A DNA stretch of 64,000 nt from Brevundimonas sp. UBA7664 (GTDB lineage: Bacteria; Pseudomonadota; Alphaproteobacteria; Caulobacterales; Caulobacteraceae): NCBI RefSeq assembly GCF_002483305.1, contig NZ_DLHQ01000056.1, positions 1-64,000 of the forward strand, read 5' to 3'. The translations under genes and the position numbers were made by a program. Of this stretch, positions 15,764 to 26,350 are shown one piece after another (within the stretch, counting starts at the first letter, position 1; the number at the start of each line of letters is the position of its first letter). Below the pieces are notes generated by a model. The model made no database searches, was not told the DNA's origin, and saw nothing but the letters and a program-made list of their open reading frames with translations.

Positions 15764-17063
15764 AGCAGGTCCCGCCGTTTGAGGTCGAGATAGACGTTCA
15801 ACACCTCGGGTCCGATGCGGTCGGCGGGCGTCTCCACGATATGGGCCCCCAGCCGGCGCAGACGGGCGAGGACGAGGTCTCTCTCGCGCAGCAGGCTGGC
15901 CGCCACCACCGCCCGGGCGACGTCGTCGGGCGTCTCCGGGGCCGCGGTCACCAGCGCCTCCAGTTCGTCGTCGTGCATGACCACGAACAGGACCAGATGG
16001 CGTTTGATCAGCCGGCCGGCGGTCTCGATCATCAGCTCGGCCGACGTCGAATCCGCGAATTCGGTGAAGATCACCACCAACGACCGCCGCTTCAGGCTGG
16101 ACGACAGGGTCGTCAGGCCGAGGGCGTAGTTGGTTTCCCCGGTCCCGTAGTCGATGGCGGCGGCCTGACGGACCAGCAGGGGGAAGCCGGCGATGCTGGA
16201 CAGGGCGCCGGTCGACAGGCGGGGCCGGTCGTCGAAGGCGAACAGGCCGGCCCGGTCGCCGCTGCGCAGGGCGGCGTAGGCCAGGATCAGGGCCCCGTGG
16301 ATGGCGCGGTCGATGCGGGGCGCGCCGTTGATCGGCTCGCTCATCACCCGGCCGCAGTCCAGGGCCATGACGATCTGGTGGTTGCGCTCGGTGCGGAACT
16401 CCTTGGCCAGCAGGGTTTGGTGGCGGGCGGACTGTTTCCAGTCGACCGTGCGGCGGTCCATGCCGGAGTGGAAGTCGCTGAGGGCGTGGAATTCGGCGCC
16501 CTCGCCGAGGTCCAGCTGGACCTTGGCGCCATGCATGGCGTCGCGGCTGAACATCCGCACCGCCTCGTCCTCGATGCGGCGAATGTCGGCGCCGATCGGG
16601 GCGGCGACGGCCAGTTTCTCGCGCGCCTGCCGCCAGATCAGACCCAGCGGCCCCTGCCAGCGGACGACGGCCTCGGAGAAGACCGCCTGGCCGCGGCGCT
16701 CGGGCTGGAGGTCGAAGACGAAGGCGCCCGGCTCCACCGGCCGGCCCTGCACATTCAGCAGGCCGGCGCGCGGTTCGGCCTCCAGCGCCGCCTCGAGCGC
16801 GCGGGGCGTGCGGCCGTGCTTGCCGAAGCTCGCCTCCAGCCGGGCTGTCGCGGGCGCGGCCACGGCCAGATAGCCCGGCGCCTCGAACGCGATCCGGGCC
16901 GACCGGGGCCAGGGCGCCAGCAGGGCGTCCAGCAGCATCAGGGTCCCGACCGCCAGCAGCCAGACGGGGGCGGCGAGCCACAGGCCGGGCTGGATCAGGC
17001 CGACCACGAGGGCGACGGGCGCTCCCGCGAGCGCCGCCACCACACACCGGCGCGTGGGATAGA

Positions 17064-17067
<4 letters not shown>
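15760..17067 (-). CDS. DUF58 domain-containing protein
   Basis: A 435-residue protein with two N-terminal transmembrane helices (about residues 8-48) followed by a soluble region and a vWA-like DUF58 domain. The DUF58 signature FHSGMDRRTVDWKQSARH leads into TLLAKEFRTERNHQIVMALD, where the last Asp belongs to the MIDAS-like site. This family is the usual partner of MoxR AAA+ ATPases. It overlaps the upstream MoxR gene by 4 bp and the downstream SpoIIM-like gene by 4 bp. Function unknown; likely envelope-related quality control. Confidence 0.87.
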
Positions 17068-18006
<939 letters not shown>

Positions 18007-18020
<14 letters not shown>

Positions 18021-19251
18021 GGGTCATCTCCAGTTTCCAGCGCATCAGGGATCGGGCGACGCTCATCAGGTCGCCGGCGTTGCGGGCCCGGTCCGCCTGG
18101 GCGGACAGGTCTGCAAAGGTGGTCGCGGAGCCCTGCCGTCGGGCGAGGCGGTCGAGCAGGGCGGTGGTCTCGTCCTGCGACAGGGACGACGGCGCGGCGA
18201 CGGCGCGCGCGGCCTGGGCCCGGACAAGGTCCGCATAGGGTCGGGCCATGCCGTGCTCGCGGCGGGCCAGCCGCACCAGGGCGGCGGTGTTGTCGGCCAG
18301 CGCCTTCTTGCCGAGAGCCACCGCGCGGCGCGCGTGGCGGTGCGGCCGGAAGCGGACCATGGCCTGCCATCCGACCAGGGCGGCGGCGAACAGCAGGCAC
18401 AGGGTGAAGCCCAGCAGCGGCGGCTCCAGCAGCAGGCGCAGCACGCTGCGCGGGCGGGTGAATCCGTGCAGCGACAGGTCGAAGGCGATGGCCTGGTCCG
18501 GCGGGCCCAGCGTCTCCAACAGGGCCAGGGCGGCGCGAGCCTTGGCCGGCTGGTCCATGTCCCGGGTGTTCAGCAGGTCGGGATCGGCGAGGACATAGAG
18601 GCCAGAGTCGTCGTGGGTCAGCACGAGCGCGCGGCCGGCGCCGTCCATGATCACCGGCGTCCAGCCGGGACCGGACAGGGTGCGCAGCCCCTGCACCGGC
18701 GCGCCGGTCGCGATCAGCCGACCGCCGCCGCCGAGCAGGCGCGGCGCGGTCACGGCGGCGCCCTCGGAGAGAACCAGCCCCTCGCGCACGTCCTCGGGCA
18801 GGACCGACAGGGTGTTGGCGGGGGACAGGGTCCCGGCCTCCCGCACCCAGCCCTTGCGCGTCAGCTCCGGCGTGACCTGCCATTTGGGCAGGACGACCAG
18901 AACGGATCCGGCCTCCCAGCGAAGCGTCTCGAAGGCCTCTTCCTCGCGTCCCATCGGCGGGGTCAGGATCAACAGCCCGTCGCGGGCGCCGCCGCGCAGG
19001 GGACCGCGGCTGAGCAGTGCCGGGCGATCCATGCCTTTCAGCAGCTTGACCAGTCCGCCATAGCCGATGGCGGAGCGGGACAGGGCGTGGCCGCGGCCGT
19101 CGTCGCCGTTGCTGATCTCGGGCGCATAGGCGCTGAGCGCGCCCAGGGCGGACAGGGAGAAGACCGCCACCAGCACGAGGGCCAGCACCATGCCGGGCCG
19201 GAACGGATGGCGGGCCTTGCCGGGCGCGTCGGACAGGGTCGCGTCGGTCAT
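18007..19251 (-). CDS. DUF4350 domain-containing membrane protein
   Basis: A 414-residue protein with an N-terminal membrane helix (MVLALVLVAVFSLSALGAL), a periplasmic DUF4350 region (SRSAIGYGGLVKLLKGMDRP, then GLLILTPP resembling a GATase-like fold), a second helix (PLLGFTLCLLFAAALVGWQAM) and a cytoplasmic helical tail. This arrangement is typical for the DUF4350 member of MoxR/DUF58 clusters. The ATG at 19251 overlaps the stop of the preceding DUF4129 gene (ATGA); a GTG at 19260 is a less likely start. Function unknown. Confidence 0.83.
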
Positions 19252-19904
19252 GCCGCCCACGCCTGCGGAAAGGCGAAGGCCTCATAGGCCTGGCGGCAGT
19301 CGGCCCAGGTCGCGCTGTCCACCGGGCGGCCACCGAACAGGCTGCTTTCGACCACCCGCGTGATCCGGTCGAAGGCCGGGCGCGCGCCGGAGGGAAGGCG
19401 GCCCAGGCCGGCGATGTCGCGGGCAGTCAGGGCCGGGCGCACTGTATTGGGCAGGCGGCCGTCGATGTCGTTGATGCTGCGCAGCAGCAGCAGGTGGACC
19501 GCTTCGTCGAACCGCCCCTCGGCCGCCAGGGCGTCGGCGTCCGACAGCAGGGCCAGGGCCGCGGCGGGGGCGGGCCGCCAGGCGTCATCCCGGATGTCAA
19601 GCTTGTCCGTCCGCTCGGGCAGGCGGATGCGGATGAGCTCGCGGCCGATGAACCACAGGATGGCCAGGACGATGGCCGCCAGTCCAAGCCAGAAGACAAT
19701 CTTGAAGAGCGGTCCCATGGCCTGGAGAAATTCGAGCAGCGGCTGCAGCCAGCCGGGCGGCGGGGGCGGGGGCTCGATCCCCTTCATCTCGAACTGAAGG
19801 GCCTTGTCCGCCGCGAGCGCCCGGTGCGCGGAAGCGAACGACGCTTCAAACGCGGCCGCCTGATCCGCTCCGGCGGCGGGAAGATTGGCCTCGGTACGCC
19901 CCAT
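19248..19904 (-). CDS. DUF4129 domain-containing membrane protein
   Basis: First gene of the six-gene operon, 218 residues. A Pro-rich stretch (IEPPPPPPGW) precedes a single membrane helix (IVFWLGLAAIVLAILWFIG), and the C-terminal cytoplasmic part contains EGRFDEAVHLLLLRSINDID and LTARDIAGLGRLP, the conserved core of DUF4129. DUF4129 proteins often accompany transglutaminase or MoxR/DUF58 genes. The 94-bp gap upstream, toward the NUDIX gene, should contain the operon promoter. Function unknown. Confidence 0.8.
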   Translation of the reverse strand: MGRTEANLPAAGADQAAAFEASFASAHRALAADKALQFEMKGIEPPPPPPGWLQPLLEFLQAMGPLFKIVFWLGLAAIVLAILWFIGRELIRIRLPERTDKLDIRDDAWRPAPAAALALLSDADALAAEGRFDEAVHLLLLRSINDIDGRLPNTVRPALTARDIAGLGRLPSGARPAFDRITRVVESSLFGGRPVDSATWADCRQAYEAFAFPQAWAA

Positions 19905-19998
19905 GTCGCGCCACGATGCCGACTGGATTTCGAGAAGTCGAGGGCGGCGGCGCGGGAAAACGACGCAACCGGCGGTTTACCGGCGCCGGGGTCGCGGT

Positions 19999-20706
19999 TC
20001 AGTCCTGATGCTCGACCACATGTTTGCCCCGGACCATGCGGACATAGGGCAGGGGCCGGTCCGGGCGGGCCAGCCGTTCGGCCACCTCGCCCAGAACGAA
20101 GCGGGTGATGGCCGGCAGGTCCTGCGAGCGGGCGTCGGCCAGCGGCAGCCAGGCGATCTCGTCCAGTTCGCCCGAGCCGGCGGTCGGCTCGGGATGCAGC
20201 AGGGCGCGGGCGTCGGCCATGAAGAAGCGGGCGTCGAAGCGGCGGGTCCGTCCCGGCGGGGTGATGGCGCGGGCGACATAGGACAGGGCGGCGAGGTCGG
20301 GCAGGGCGCCCGCGGCCCGGAACTCGCGCCACGGTCCGGCGACCGAGGCGGCGGGCGCCGGCGCGGCGAGCAGCAGGCCGGTCTCCTCGAAGGTCTCGCG
20401 CACGGCGGCCAGGGCGAGGGCGCGGGCGCGGCGGACGGGGACCTCGCGGGTGAGGCGGGCCGTTTCCGCCGCGGGCAGCGCATTGGCCGAGGCGGCGGTG
20501 AAATCCGACCGGTCGATCCGTCCGCCGGGAAATACCCATTTGGCGGCCATGAAGACATGACCCGGCGCGCGCCGACCCATCAGCACCTCGGCCTCGCCCT
20601 TGCGCACGCGGGTCAGGATCAGGGTGGCGGCGTCCTTCGGCCGCTGGCGTCCGCCGACGCGCGGGGCGTCGGTCAGGTCGCGGTCGGAGTCGAACGGGGT
20701 GGTCAT
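19999..20706 (-). CDS. NUDIX hydrolase (NUDT19-like, extended Nudix box)
   Basis: A 235-residue hydrolase of nucleoside-diphosphate-linked compounds. The substrate-side sequence KWVFPGGRIDRSDF at 57-70 begins the Nudix region, and the catalytic helix AVRETFEETGLLL is at 101-113. About 20 residues more than the canonical box separate the leading Gly from REXXEE, as in the CoA/NADH-type NUDT7/8/19 group. EIAWLPLADA is the usual C-terminal strand. The substrate cannot be told from sequence. It lies on the same strand as the DUF4424 gene 48 bp upstream. Confidence 0.88.
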   Translation of the reverse strand: MTTPFDSDRDLTDAPRVGGRQRPKDAATLILTRVRKGEAEVLMGRRAPGHVFMAAKWVFPGGRIDRSDFTAASANALPAAETARLTREVPVRRARALALAAVRETFEETGLLLAAPAPAASVAGPWREFRAAGALPDLAALSYVARAITPPGRTRRFDARFFMADARALLHPEPTAGSGELDEIAWLPLADARSQDLPAITRFVLGEVAERLARPDRPLPYVRMVRGKHVVEHQD

Positions 20707-20754
20707 GGCCGGGCCATAGCACGCCCGGCGACCGGCGGACGACTGAGTGAAGGC

Positions 20755-21750
20755 TCAGTCGTCGATACGGGTTCCGGTCAGGATCAGCACCGACAGGTCG
20801 CGGGTGGGGGTGTAGTTGCGCCGCCGGATCTCGAACCGGGTCGAGCTGATCTTGCGCACGCCCTCGCCGCAGAAACTGACCAGGTTGTTCGACGAACCCT
20901 TGTCGACCACCAGCCGGAACTCGCCGATCGGCTCGGCCCAGTTGGCGCCCGTGGTCAGGATGTAGTCGACCCAGGTCTCGGTCAGATACAGGCCCCGCGC
21001 CCGCATCCGGCGGGCGCCGGCGTGGAAGGCGTCGTCGGTGCAATATCGGGCGGCGTCCTCGCTGGCGTATTGGCTCTCCGCCATGGCCGGGTCGCCAAAC
21101 ACGCTCCCCGACGAGCCGCCCACGGCGGGCGTATACTGGTGGCGGACGTCAAGCTCGCGTCCGGCCGGGAAGACCTGGGTCCAGTAATGGGTGGTCTTCA
21201 GGGTCCAGAGCGGGACCAGCTCGAGGTGGCGGACGCCCGCGTCAGTCCAGGATCGGTCCTCGATCAGGCCCATCTCGATCAGCATGTCGATCTGCGGCCG
21301 GGGCAGGCCGGCCAGCGCCTGAAACGTCGCATCGCCACGCGGCGAGGGCGGCACGCCGAGGCCACGCAACAGGCCGGTATGGTCGACTTCGTTCAGGAGC
21401 GCCTTCTGTTCGACATTGGTCGCCACGCGGCGGCCGTTCACCGTCGTGGTGAAGGGCATGCTCAGCGGGTCCTCGAGCGCGACATCGCTTTCGATGCCGC
21501 CCTGCAGGTCGGGCAGGGGGAAGGCCACGAGGGTTGAGATGTCCTGGTCGGTGCGGTTGTAGAAGCGATAGCGGACGCGGATTTCCCGCGCCGAGACATA
21601 GAGGTCCTCGGACCGCATCTCGATGCCGTCGGTGCGTCCGAGAACCAGTCCGCCGGCGCCCATCGAGGCGACGCTGTCATTGGCCGCCGCTGGTGCGGCG
21701 AGCAGGACGGCGGCGAGCAGGGCCGCGGCGGTCCGGTTCAGTCTGGTCAT
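20755..21750 (-). CDS. DUF4424 domain-containing secreted protein
   Basis: Exported 331-residue protein with a cleavable signal peptide ending near LLAAPAAANDS (about residue 23). The mature start NDSVASMGAGGLVLGRTDGIEMRSEDL and IRVRYRFYNRTDQDI are characteristic of DUF4424, written here in two parts of the same N-terminal domain. Two central cysteines (ARYCTDD and VSFCGEG) may form a disulfide. No enzymatic motif is visible. Probably periplasmic or surface-associated; function unknown. Confidence 0.8.
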   Translation of the reverse strand: MTRLNRTAAALLAAVLLAAPAAANDSVASMGAGGLVLGRTDGIEMRSEDLYVSAREIRVRYRFYNRTDQDISTLVAFPLPDLQGGIESDVALEDPLSMPFTTTVNGRRVATNVEQKALLNEVDHTGLLRGLGVPPSPRGDATFQALAGLPRPQIDMLIEMGLIEDRSWTDAGVRHLELVPLWTLKTTHYWTQVFPAGRELDVRHQYTPAVGGSSGSVFGDPAMAESQYASEDAARYCTDDAFHAGARRMRARGLYLTETWVDYILTTGANWAEPIGEFRLVVDKGSSNNLVSFCGEGVRKISSTRFEIRRRNYTPTRDLSVLILTGTRIDD

Positions 21751-21811
21751 GATGTCCTCCCGCGCCGACGTTAGCCGATCGCCGGCGGCGGAACCATGAC
21801 GGTTCCTGCTG

Positions 21812-24118
21812 TCAGCGCCGCTTGCCCTTGCGCACGCCCTTCAGACCGCCGGACGGCTTTGGCCCGCCCGGGCGTCCGGCGCCGCGTTTCGGGAAGCCGC
21901 CGCCGCCGGGGCCGCGGGCGCGCTGGCCCAGCCGGGGCGCCGGGGCGTTGGGATCGCGCGGCGCCGGGTCGGAGAGCATTTCGAAGACCAGGCCGCCGGT
22001 GATCGGGGTGGCCTCCTTGAGCCGGACCTCGACCGTCCGGCCCAGGGTCCAGCGCGCGCCGCTGCGCTCGCCGACCAGGGCGTGGGACTTGTCGTCGTGG
22101 CTGAAATACTCGGTCCCGAGGGTCGACACAGGGACCAGGCCGTCGGCGCCCGTTTCATCCAGCCGGACGAACAGGCCGAACCGGGTGACGCCGGTGATGC
22201 GGCCGGGGAAGGTCGCGCCGACCCGCTCCTGCAGGAAGGCGGCCATGTAGCGGTCCATGGCGGCGCGTTCGGCGGCCATGGAGCGGCGCTCGGTCATGGT
22301 CACCTGTTCGGCGATAGCAGGCAGTTCGGCGACCTCGCGGTCGGTCAGGCCGTCCTTGCCGAGGCCCAGGGCACGGATCAGGCCGCGGTGGACGATCAGG
22401 TCGGAGTAGCGCCGGATCGGCGAGGTGAAGTGGGCGTAGCGGTCGAGGTTGAGGCCGAAATGGCCGACGTTCTCGGCCGAATAGATGGCCTGCATCTGGC
22501 TGCGCAGAACGACCTCGTTGACGACCTCGGCGTGGTCGCCGCCGCGGGTCTCATCCAGCAGTTTGTTGAAGCGTTTCGTCGTCGCCGGCTCGCCCTTGGT
22601 CCACGGCTTGCCGATGGTCTGGAGGAAGTCGCCGAGGTTGAACAGCTTCTCCTGGCTGGGCGCGTCGTGGACGCGGTAGAGCAGGGGCGTCTTCTTCTGC
22701 TCCAGGGTCTCGGCGGCGCAGACGTTGGCCTGGATCATCATCTCCTCGATCAGCCGGTGGGCCTCGAGGCTGACGCGGGGCTCGATCGAGATGATCTGGC
22801 CCTGGTCGTTCATGCGGATGCGGCGTTCAGGGCTTTCGATGGCCAGCGGGCTGCGCTTCAGCCGGCCCTTCAGCATGGTGCGGTAGGCGGCCCACAGCGG
22901 CTCAAGGATGGCGGCCATGATCGGGCCGGTCGTGTCATCGGTCTGGCCGTCGATGGCGGACTGGGCCTGTTCGTAGGACAGCTTGGCGTGCGACCGCATC
23001 AGGCCGCGCATGAATTTGTGCCCGGTCTTTCGGCCGTCCCTGTCGAAGACCATGCGCACGGCCATGCAGGCGCGGTTCTCGCCTTCCTTGAGGCTGCACA
23101 GGCCGTTGGACAGGCGCTCGGGCAGCATCGGCTCGACGCGGTCAGGGAAGTAGGTGGAGTTGCCCTTGTCGCGCGCCTCGCGGTCGAGATTGGTGTTGGG
23201 GCGGACGTAGGCGGCGACGTCGGCGATGGCGACCCAGACGATCCAGCCGTCGGCGTTCTTCGGATCCTCGTCGCGCATCGCATAGACGGCGTCGTCGTGA
23301 TCGCGGGCGTCGGCGGGATCGATGGTGATCAGGGGCAGGTCGCGCAGGTCCTCGCGGCCCTTCAGCGAGGGCAGTTCCTGATCTTCCGCTTCCTTCTCGA
23401 CCAGTTCCGAGAAGCCCATCGGGACGTTGTGGGCGGCGATGGCGATCAGGGAGGCGGCGCGGGCGTCGCCCTCGTGGCCGATCTTCTCGAGAATCTTCCC
23501 GCGTTTCGGCCCGTAGCGCTGGTCGCCCTTTTCGATGGCGGCCAGCACCAAGTCGCCGTCGCGCAGGCCCTCGGCCTGGGCGTGGGGGACCAGCAGCACG
23601 TCCTTGGACTTGCGGTCGACGGGCTCGACCCGGACCTCCTTGTTGGACTTGCGGATGACGCCCAGCACCTTGTTGGCGCCGGCGTCGAGCCGCTTGATCA
23701 GCCGGGCTTCCCAGCCGTCCTCGCCGCGGGCGAATTTGACCAGGACGCGGTCGCCCATGCCGGGGGCGGGGCCGGCCTTGCCGCCGTTGTCGGGGATCAG
23801 CAGGGCGCGCGGGGCGTCGGCCGAGGCCTCGACCAGACGGACATAGAGTTCGCCGTCGAGGTCGCGCTCGACCACATCGGCGACGCCGACCGGGGGCAGG
23901 GCGCCGACTTCGGAAAAGCCCTTGCGGCCGCGCTTGCCGAGCTTGCCGGCGTCCTCAAGGGCGCGGATCATTTCGCGCAGGGCGCGGCGCTCGCCGCCCT
24001 TGAGGCCGAAGTGGCGGGCGATATCGGTTTTTTCGGCTGATCCGGCTTCGCGCAGGAAGGCGATCAGGGTGGCTTCGTCGGGGAGGCCGGCGGGCGGCCT
24101 TTTGGGGTTCTTTGTCAT
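21812..24118 (-). CDS. rnr: Ribonuclease R
   Basis: Processive 3'-5' exoribonuclease that degrades structured RNA, 768 residues. Domain order is an N-terminal winged helix, two cold-shock domains (about 75-235), the RNB catalytic domain starting near 255 and a C-terminal S1 domain (about 645-725), then a basic Gly/Lys/Arg-rich tail that helps bind structured RNA. The catalytic aspartates are in TIDPADARDHDDAVYA (265-280). HFTSPIRRYSDLIVHR is the conserved RNB C-terminal motif. The ATG is immediately adjacent to the stop codon of the upstream PIN toxin gene, with no intervening base, so rnr is probably part of the toxin-antitoxin transcript. Confidence 0.95.
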   Translation of the reverse strand: MTKNPKRPPAGLPDEATLIAFLREAGSAEKTDIARHFGLKGGERRALREMIRALEDAGKLGKRGRKGFSEVGALPPVGVADVVERDLDGELYVRLVEASADAPRALLIPDNGGKAGPAPGMGDRVLVKFARGEDGWEARLIKRLDAGANKVLGVIRKSNKEVRVEPVDRKSKDVLLVPHAQAEGLRDGDLVLAAIEKGDQRYGPKRGKILEKIGHEGDARAASLIAIAAHNVPMGFSELVEKEAEDQELPSLKGREDLRDLPLITIDPADARDHDDAVYAMRDEDPKNADGWIVWVAIADVAAYVRPNTNLDREARDKGNSTYFPDRVEPMLPERLSNGLCSLKEGENRACMAVRMVFDRDGRKTGHKFMRGLMRSHAKLSYEQAQSAIDGQTDDTTGPIMAAILEPLWAAYRTMLKGRLKRSPLAIESPERRIRMNDQGQIISIEPRVSLEAHRLIEEMMIQANVCAAETLEQKKTPLLYRVHDAPSQEKLFNLGDFLQTIGKPWTKGEPATTKRFNKLLDETRGGDHAEVVNEVVLRSQMQAIYSAENVGHFGLNLDRYAHFTSPIRRYSDLIVHRGLIRALGLGKDGLTDREVAELPAIAEQVTMTERRSMAAERAAMDRYMAAFLQERVGATFPGRITGVTRFGLFVRLDETGADGLVPVSTLGTEYFSHDDKSHALVGERSGARWTLGRTVEVRLKEATPITGGLVFEMLSDPAPRDPNAPAPRLGQRARGPGGGGFPKRGAGRPGGPKPSGGLKGVRKGKRR

Positions 24119-24565
24119 TCAGTTCTTCTGTTCGCCGATCGTTTCGGCGGGATTGATGCAGGCCACCCCGAGGGCGCGGGCCGCCTGGGCGAGGCCCCGG
24201 TCAAACGTCGCAAGAGCATAACGGCGCCGGAGACACAGGGCTGCGTGGATCGCGTCTGGCGCCCGGAGCTTGAGATCGAAGATGCGTACAAGCCGTTCGG
24301 CGAGACGGATGTCCTCGCTCTCGAGCGGCTCGGCGGCCCCTGCCCAGGCCTTGAGGCGATCGAGCCCTTCGAGTCGGGACGTGGCCTGGGCATTCGAATC
24401 CACGGCCATGCGAACGCGTCTCGAGATTACGGCGGCAACTTCGGCTGAGGTGAAGTCGCCGATGACGAATTCCTCCTCGCGCCGCAGTATGTCGGCGACA
24501 TGCGGCGAGGTCGGTTCACTGAGGAGAAGGGCGGCGATCACGTTGGCGTCGAGGTAGATCGCCAT
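24119..24565 (-). CDS. Type II toxin, PIN-domain ribonuclease (VapC-like)
   Basis: A 148-residue PIN-domain protein, predicted Mg2+-dependent ribonuclease. The four acidic positions are D6 in YLDANV, E42 in TSAEVAAV, D104 in RAPDAIHAA and D122 in LATFDRG, the usual PIN geometry. The gene follows the Phd-like antitoxin with a 1-bp stop/start overlap (TGATG) and ends exactly where rnr starts. The target RNA is unknown; VapC toxins often cut tRNA or the 23S sarcin-ricin loop. Length is a little above the average VapC (about 130). Confidence 0.88.
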   Translation of the reverse strand: MAIYLDANVIAALLLSEPTSPHVADILRREEEFVIGDFTSAEVAAVISRRVRMAVDSNAQATSRLEGLDRLKAWAGAAEPLESEDIRLAERLVRIFDLKLRAPDAIHAALCLRRRYALATFDRGLAQAARALGVACINPAETIGEQKN

Positions 24566-24831
24566 CAGGGGCCTTCATCCCGCATTTCCCGAATGAGATC
24601 GACCGACGGTCTGTCAGCAGGCGGCAGGCTCTCGCGCATGGTGCGAAGGTCTTCCAGCAGCCGGTCAATCTCCTCAGGGGCCGCCGGTCGCCGGCGGGGT
24701 TCCGGAGCCGCTTTCACGATCTCGGCGATCACCTTGCCGTGGCGGGTGATGATGATGCGTTCGCCGTCCTCGACCCGCTCCAGCAGGTGGGTGAATTTGT
24801 TCTTCGCTTCGGCGACGCCGTAGTGGGCCAA
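24565..24831 (-). CDS. Type II antitoxin, Phd/YefM family
   Basis: An 88-residue antitoxin that neutralises the adjacent PIN toxin and represses its own operon. The N-terminal Phd fold is seen in VAEAKNKFTHLLERVEDGE and IIITRHGKVIAEIV, which form the DNA-binding dimer. The Pro/Arg-rich hinge at 46-53 leads to a C-terminal toxin-binding helix (EEIDRLLEDLRTM). The start is TTG at 24831, supported by a consensus AGGAGG six bases upstream. A 12-bp palindrome further upstream is the probable operator. Confidence 0.88.
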   Translation of the reverse strand: MAHYGVAEAKNKFTHLLERVEDGERIIITRHGKVIAEIVKAAPEPRRRPAAPEEIDRLLEDLRTMRESLPPADRPSVDLIREMRDEGP

Positions 24832-24843
24832 GGCAGCCTCCTG

Positions 24844-24855
24844 TTATGGCCATAA
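24844..24855. promoter_or_regulatory. Candidate antitoxin operator palindrome
   Basis: TTATGGCCATAA is a perfect 12-bp palindrome 13-24 bp upstream of the antitoxin TTG start; an outer ATGGC/GCCAT pair spans 24846-24865. AT-rich palindromes at this place are typical autoregulatory sites of Phd antitoxins, which is an inference here. Confidence 0.5.
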
Positions 24856-24946
24856 ATGTAGCCATTCTCTCACGGCTTCGCCAGCCGGGTTGTTCGTCGG
24901 TCGCCCCGCGCCTAGCTTCCGGCGCGAACGCACCCGGAGTTTCTGC

Positions 24947-26350
24947 ATGTCCCTCACCGCCGCCCCCGCCCTGTCCGGTCCGACCAGCTCGCTGCTGGAC
25001 CTGATCGGCAAGACGCCGATGGTGGAGGTGACGAAGATCGACACCGGCCCATGCCGTCTGTTCCTCAAGCTGGAGGCGCAGAACCCGGGCGGGTCGATCA
25101 AGGACCGCATCGCCCTGTCGATGATCGCGGCGGCCGAGGCGGAGGGGTTTCTGAAGCCCGGCGGGACCATCGTCGAGGCGACGGCCGGCAATACGGGTCT
25201 GGCGCTGACGCTGGTGGGTCAGGCCAAGGGCTATAAGGTGCTGCTAGTCATTCCGGACAAGATGTCCAAAGAAAAAATCCAGCATCTCAGAGCGATGGGG
25301 GCCGATGTTCGCCTGACGCGTTCGGATGTGCCGCACGGGCATCCCGAATATTACACCGACATGGCCGAGCGGCTGGCGCAGCAGATCCCGGGCGGATTCT
25401 ACGTCAACCAGTTCGCCAACGACGCCAACTCGCTGGCGCATTTCCAGACTACGGGGCCGGAGATTTACGAGCAGATGGGGGGCGACCTCGACGCCTTCGT
25501 CGCCGGTATCGGCTCGGGCGGGACGATCACGGGCATCGCCCGTTATCTGAAGAGCGTCGGCTCGACGGCCGAGATCATCCTGGCCGATCCGGTGGGCTCG
25601 ACCTTGGCCGGGATCGTCAACGACGGCGTGCCCGGTCCCGAGGGCAGCTACACCGTCGAGGGCATCGGCCAGAATTTCGTGCCCGACACCGCCGACATGA
25701 GCCTGATCGACCGCGCCTATTCCATCCCCGACGCGGAGGCGATCGCCACTGTTCGCGAATTGCTGCTGAAGGAGGGCGTGCTGGCCGGCTCGTCGTCCGG
25801 CACCCTGATCGCGGCCGCCCTGCGCTGGTGCCGCGAGCAGACCGAACCGAAACGGGTCGTGACCTTCGTCTGCGACACCGGGGCCAAATACCTGTCCAAG
25901 GTCTATAACGACGCCTGGCTGGCCGATCAGGGACTGGGCGATCAGCCGCTGCACGGCGACCTGTCCGACCTGATCTCGCGCAAATACGCGAGGGGCGACG
26001 TGATCACAGCTGGACCGGACGACACCCTGGACACGGCGTTCAAACGCATGCGCGGGGCCGATGTCTCGCAGCTTCCGATCATCCAGGACGGTCGTCTGGT
26101 CGGCATTCTGGACGAGAGCGATCTGGTGCATGTGATGAACACCGACGAGATCACCCGCAAGGAACGGTTCGCCAAGCCGGTGTCGTCGGCCATGACCCGG
26201 GACCTCGACACCGTGCAGGTCTCTGAATCCCTGGACGCCCTGATCCCGCTGTTCGACCGCGACCGGGTGGCGATCGTACTGGACGGCGATGCGTTTGTCG
26301 GCCTAATCGCTCGGGTCGATCTCATCAACCATTTGAGCCTGAACCGATGA
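24947..26350 (+). CDS. cbs: Cystathionine beta-synthase
   Basis: PLP enzyme joining serine and homocysteine to cystathionine, the first transsulfuration step; 467 residues. The catalytic K52 lies in NPGGSIKDRIALSM, the substrate loop in EATAGNTGLALT and the PLP phosphate site in GIGSGGTITGIARY. Residues from about 335 carry two CBS domains (LPIIQDGRLVGILDESDLV and a second ending VGLIARVDLINHL), which separates it from plain cysteine synthase. ATG 24947 is preferred over an in-frame upstream start because a GGAG lies 8 bases before it and the protein then begins like relatives. The next gene overlaps by 4 bp and the gamma-lyase follows. Confidence 0.9.
   Translation: MSLTAAPALSGPTSSLLDLIGKTPMVEVTKIDTGPCRLFLKLEAQNPGGSIKDRIALSMIAAAEAEGFLKPGGTIVEATAGNTGLALTLVGQAKGYKVLLVIPDKMSKEKIQHLRAMGADVRLTRSDVPHGHPEYYTDMAERLAQQIPGGFYVNQFANDANSLAHFQTTGPEIYEQMGGDLDAFVAGIGSGGTITGIARYLKSVGSTAEIILADPVGSTLAGIVNDGVPGPEGSYTVEGIGQNFVPDTADMSLIDRAYSIPDAEAIATVRELLLKEGVLAGSSSGTLIAAALRWCREQTEPKRVVTFVCDTGAKYLSKVYNDAWLADQGLGDQPLHGDLSDLISRKYARGDVITAGPDDTLDTAFKRMRGADVSQLPIIQDGRLVGILDESDLVHVMNTDEITRKERFAKPVSSAMTRDLDTVQVSESLDALIPLFDRDRVAIVLDGDAFVGLIARVDLINHLSLNR

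Noticed and set aside
22082..24040. 652-codon plus-strand open frame opposite rnr
   Set aside because: Shadow of RNase R; sequence is a low-complexity Gly/Asp/Val/Ala mixture without motifs.
24890..24946. SAM- or SAH-type riboswitch upstream of cystathionine beta-synthase
   Set aside because: The gap to the antitoxin gene is short and shows no conserved riboswitch core that I can recognise.
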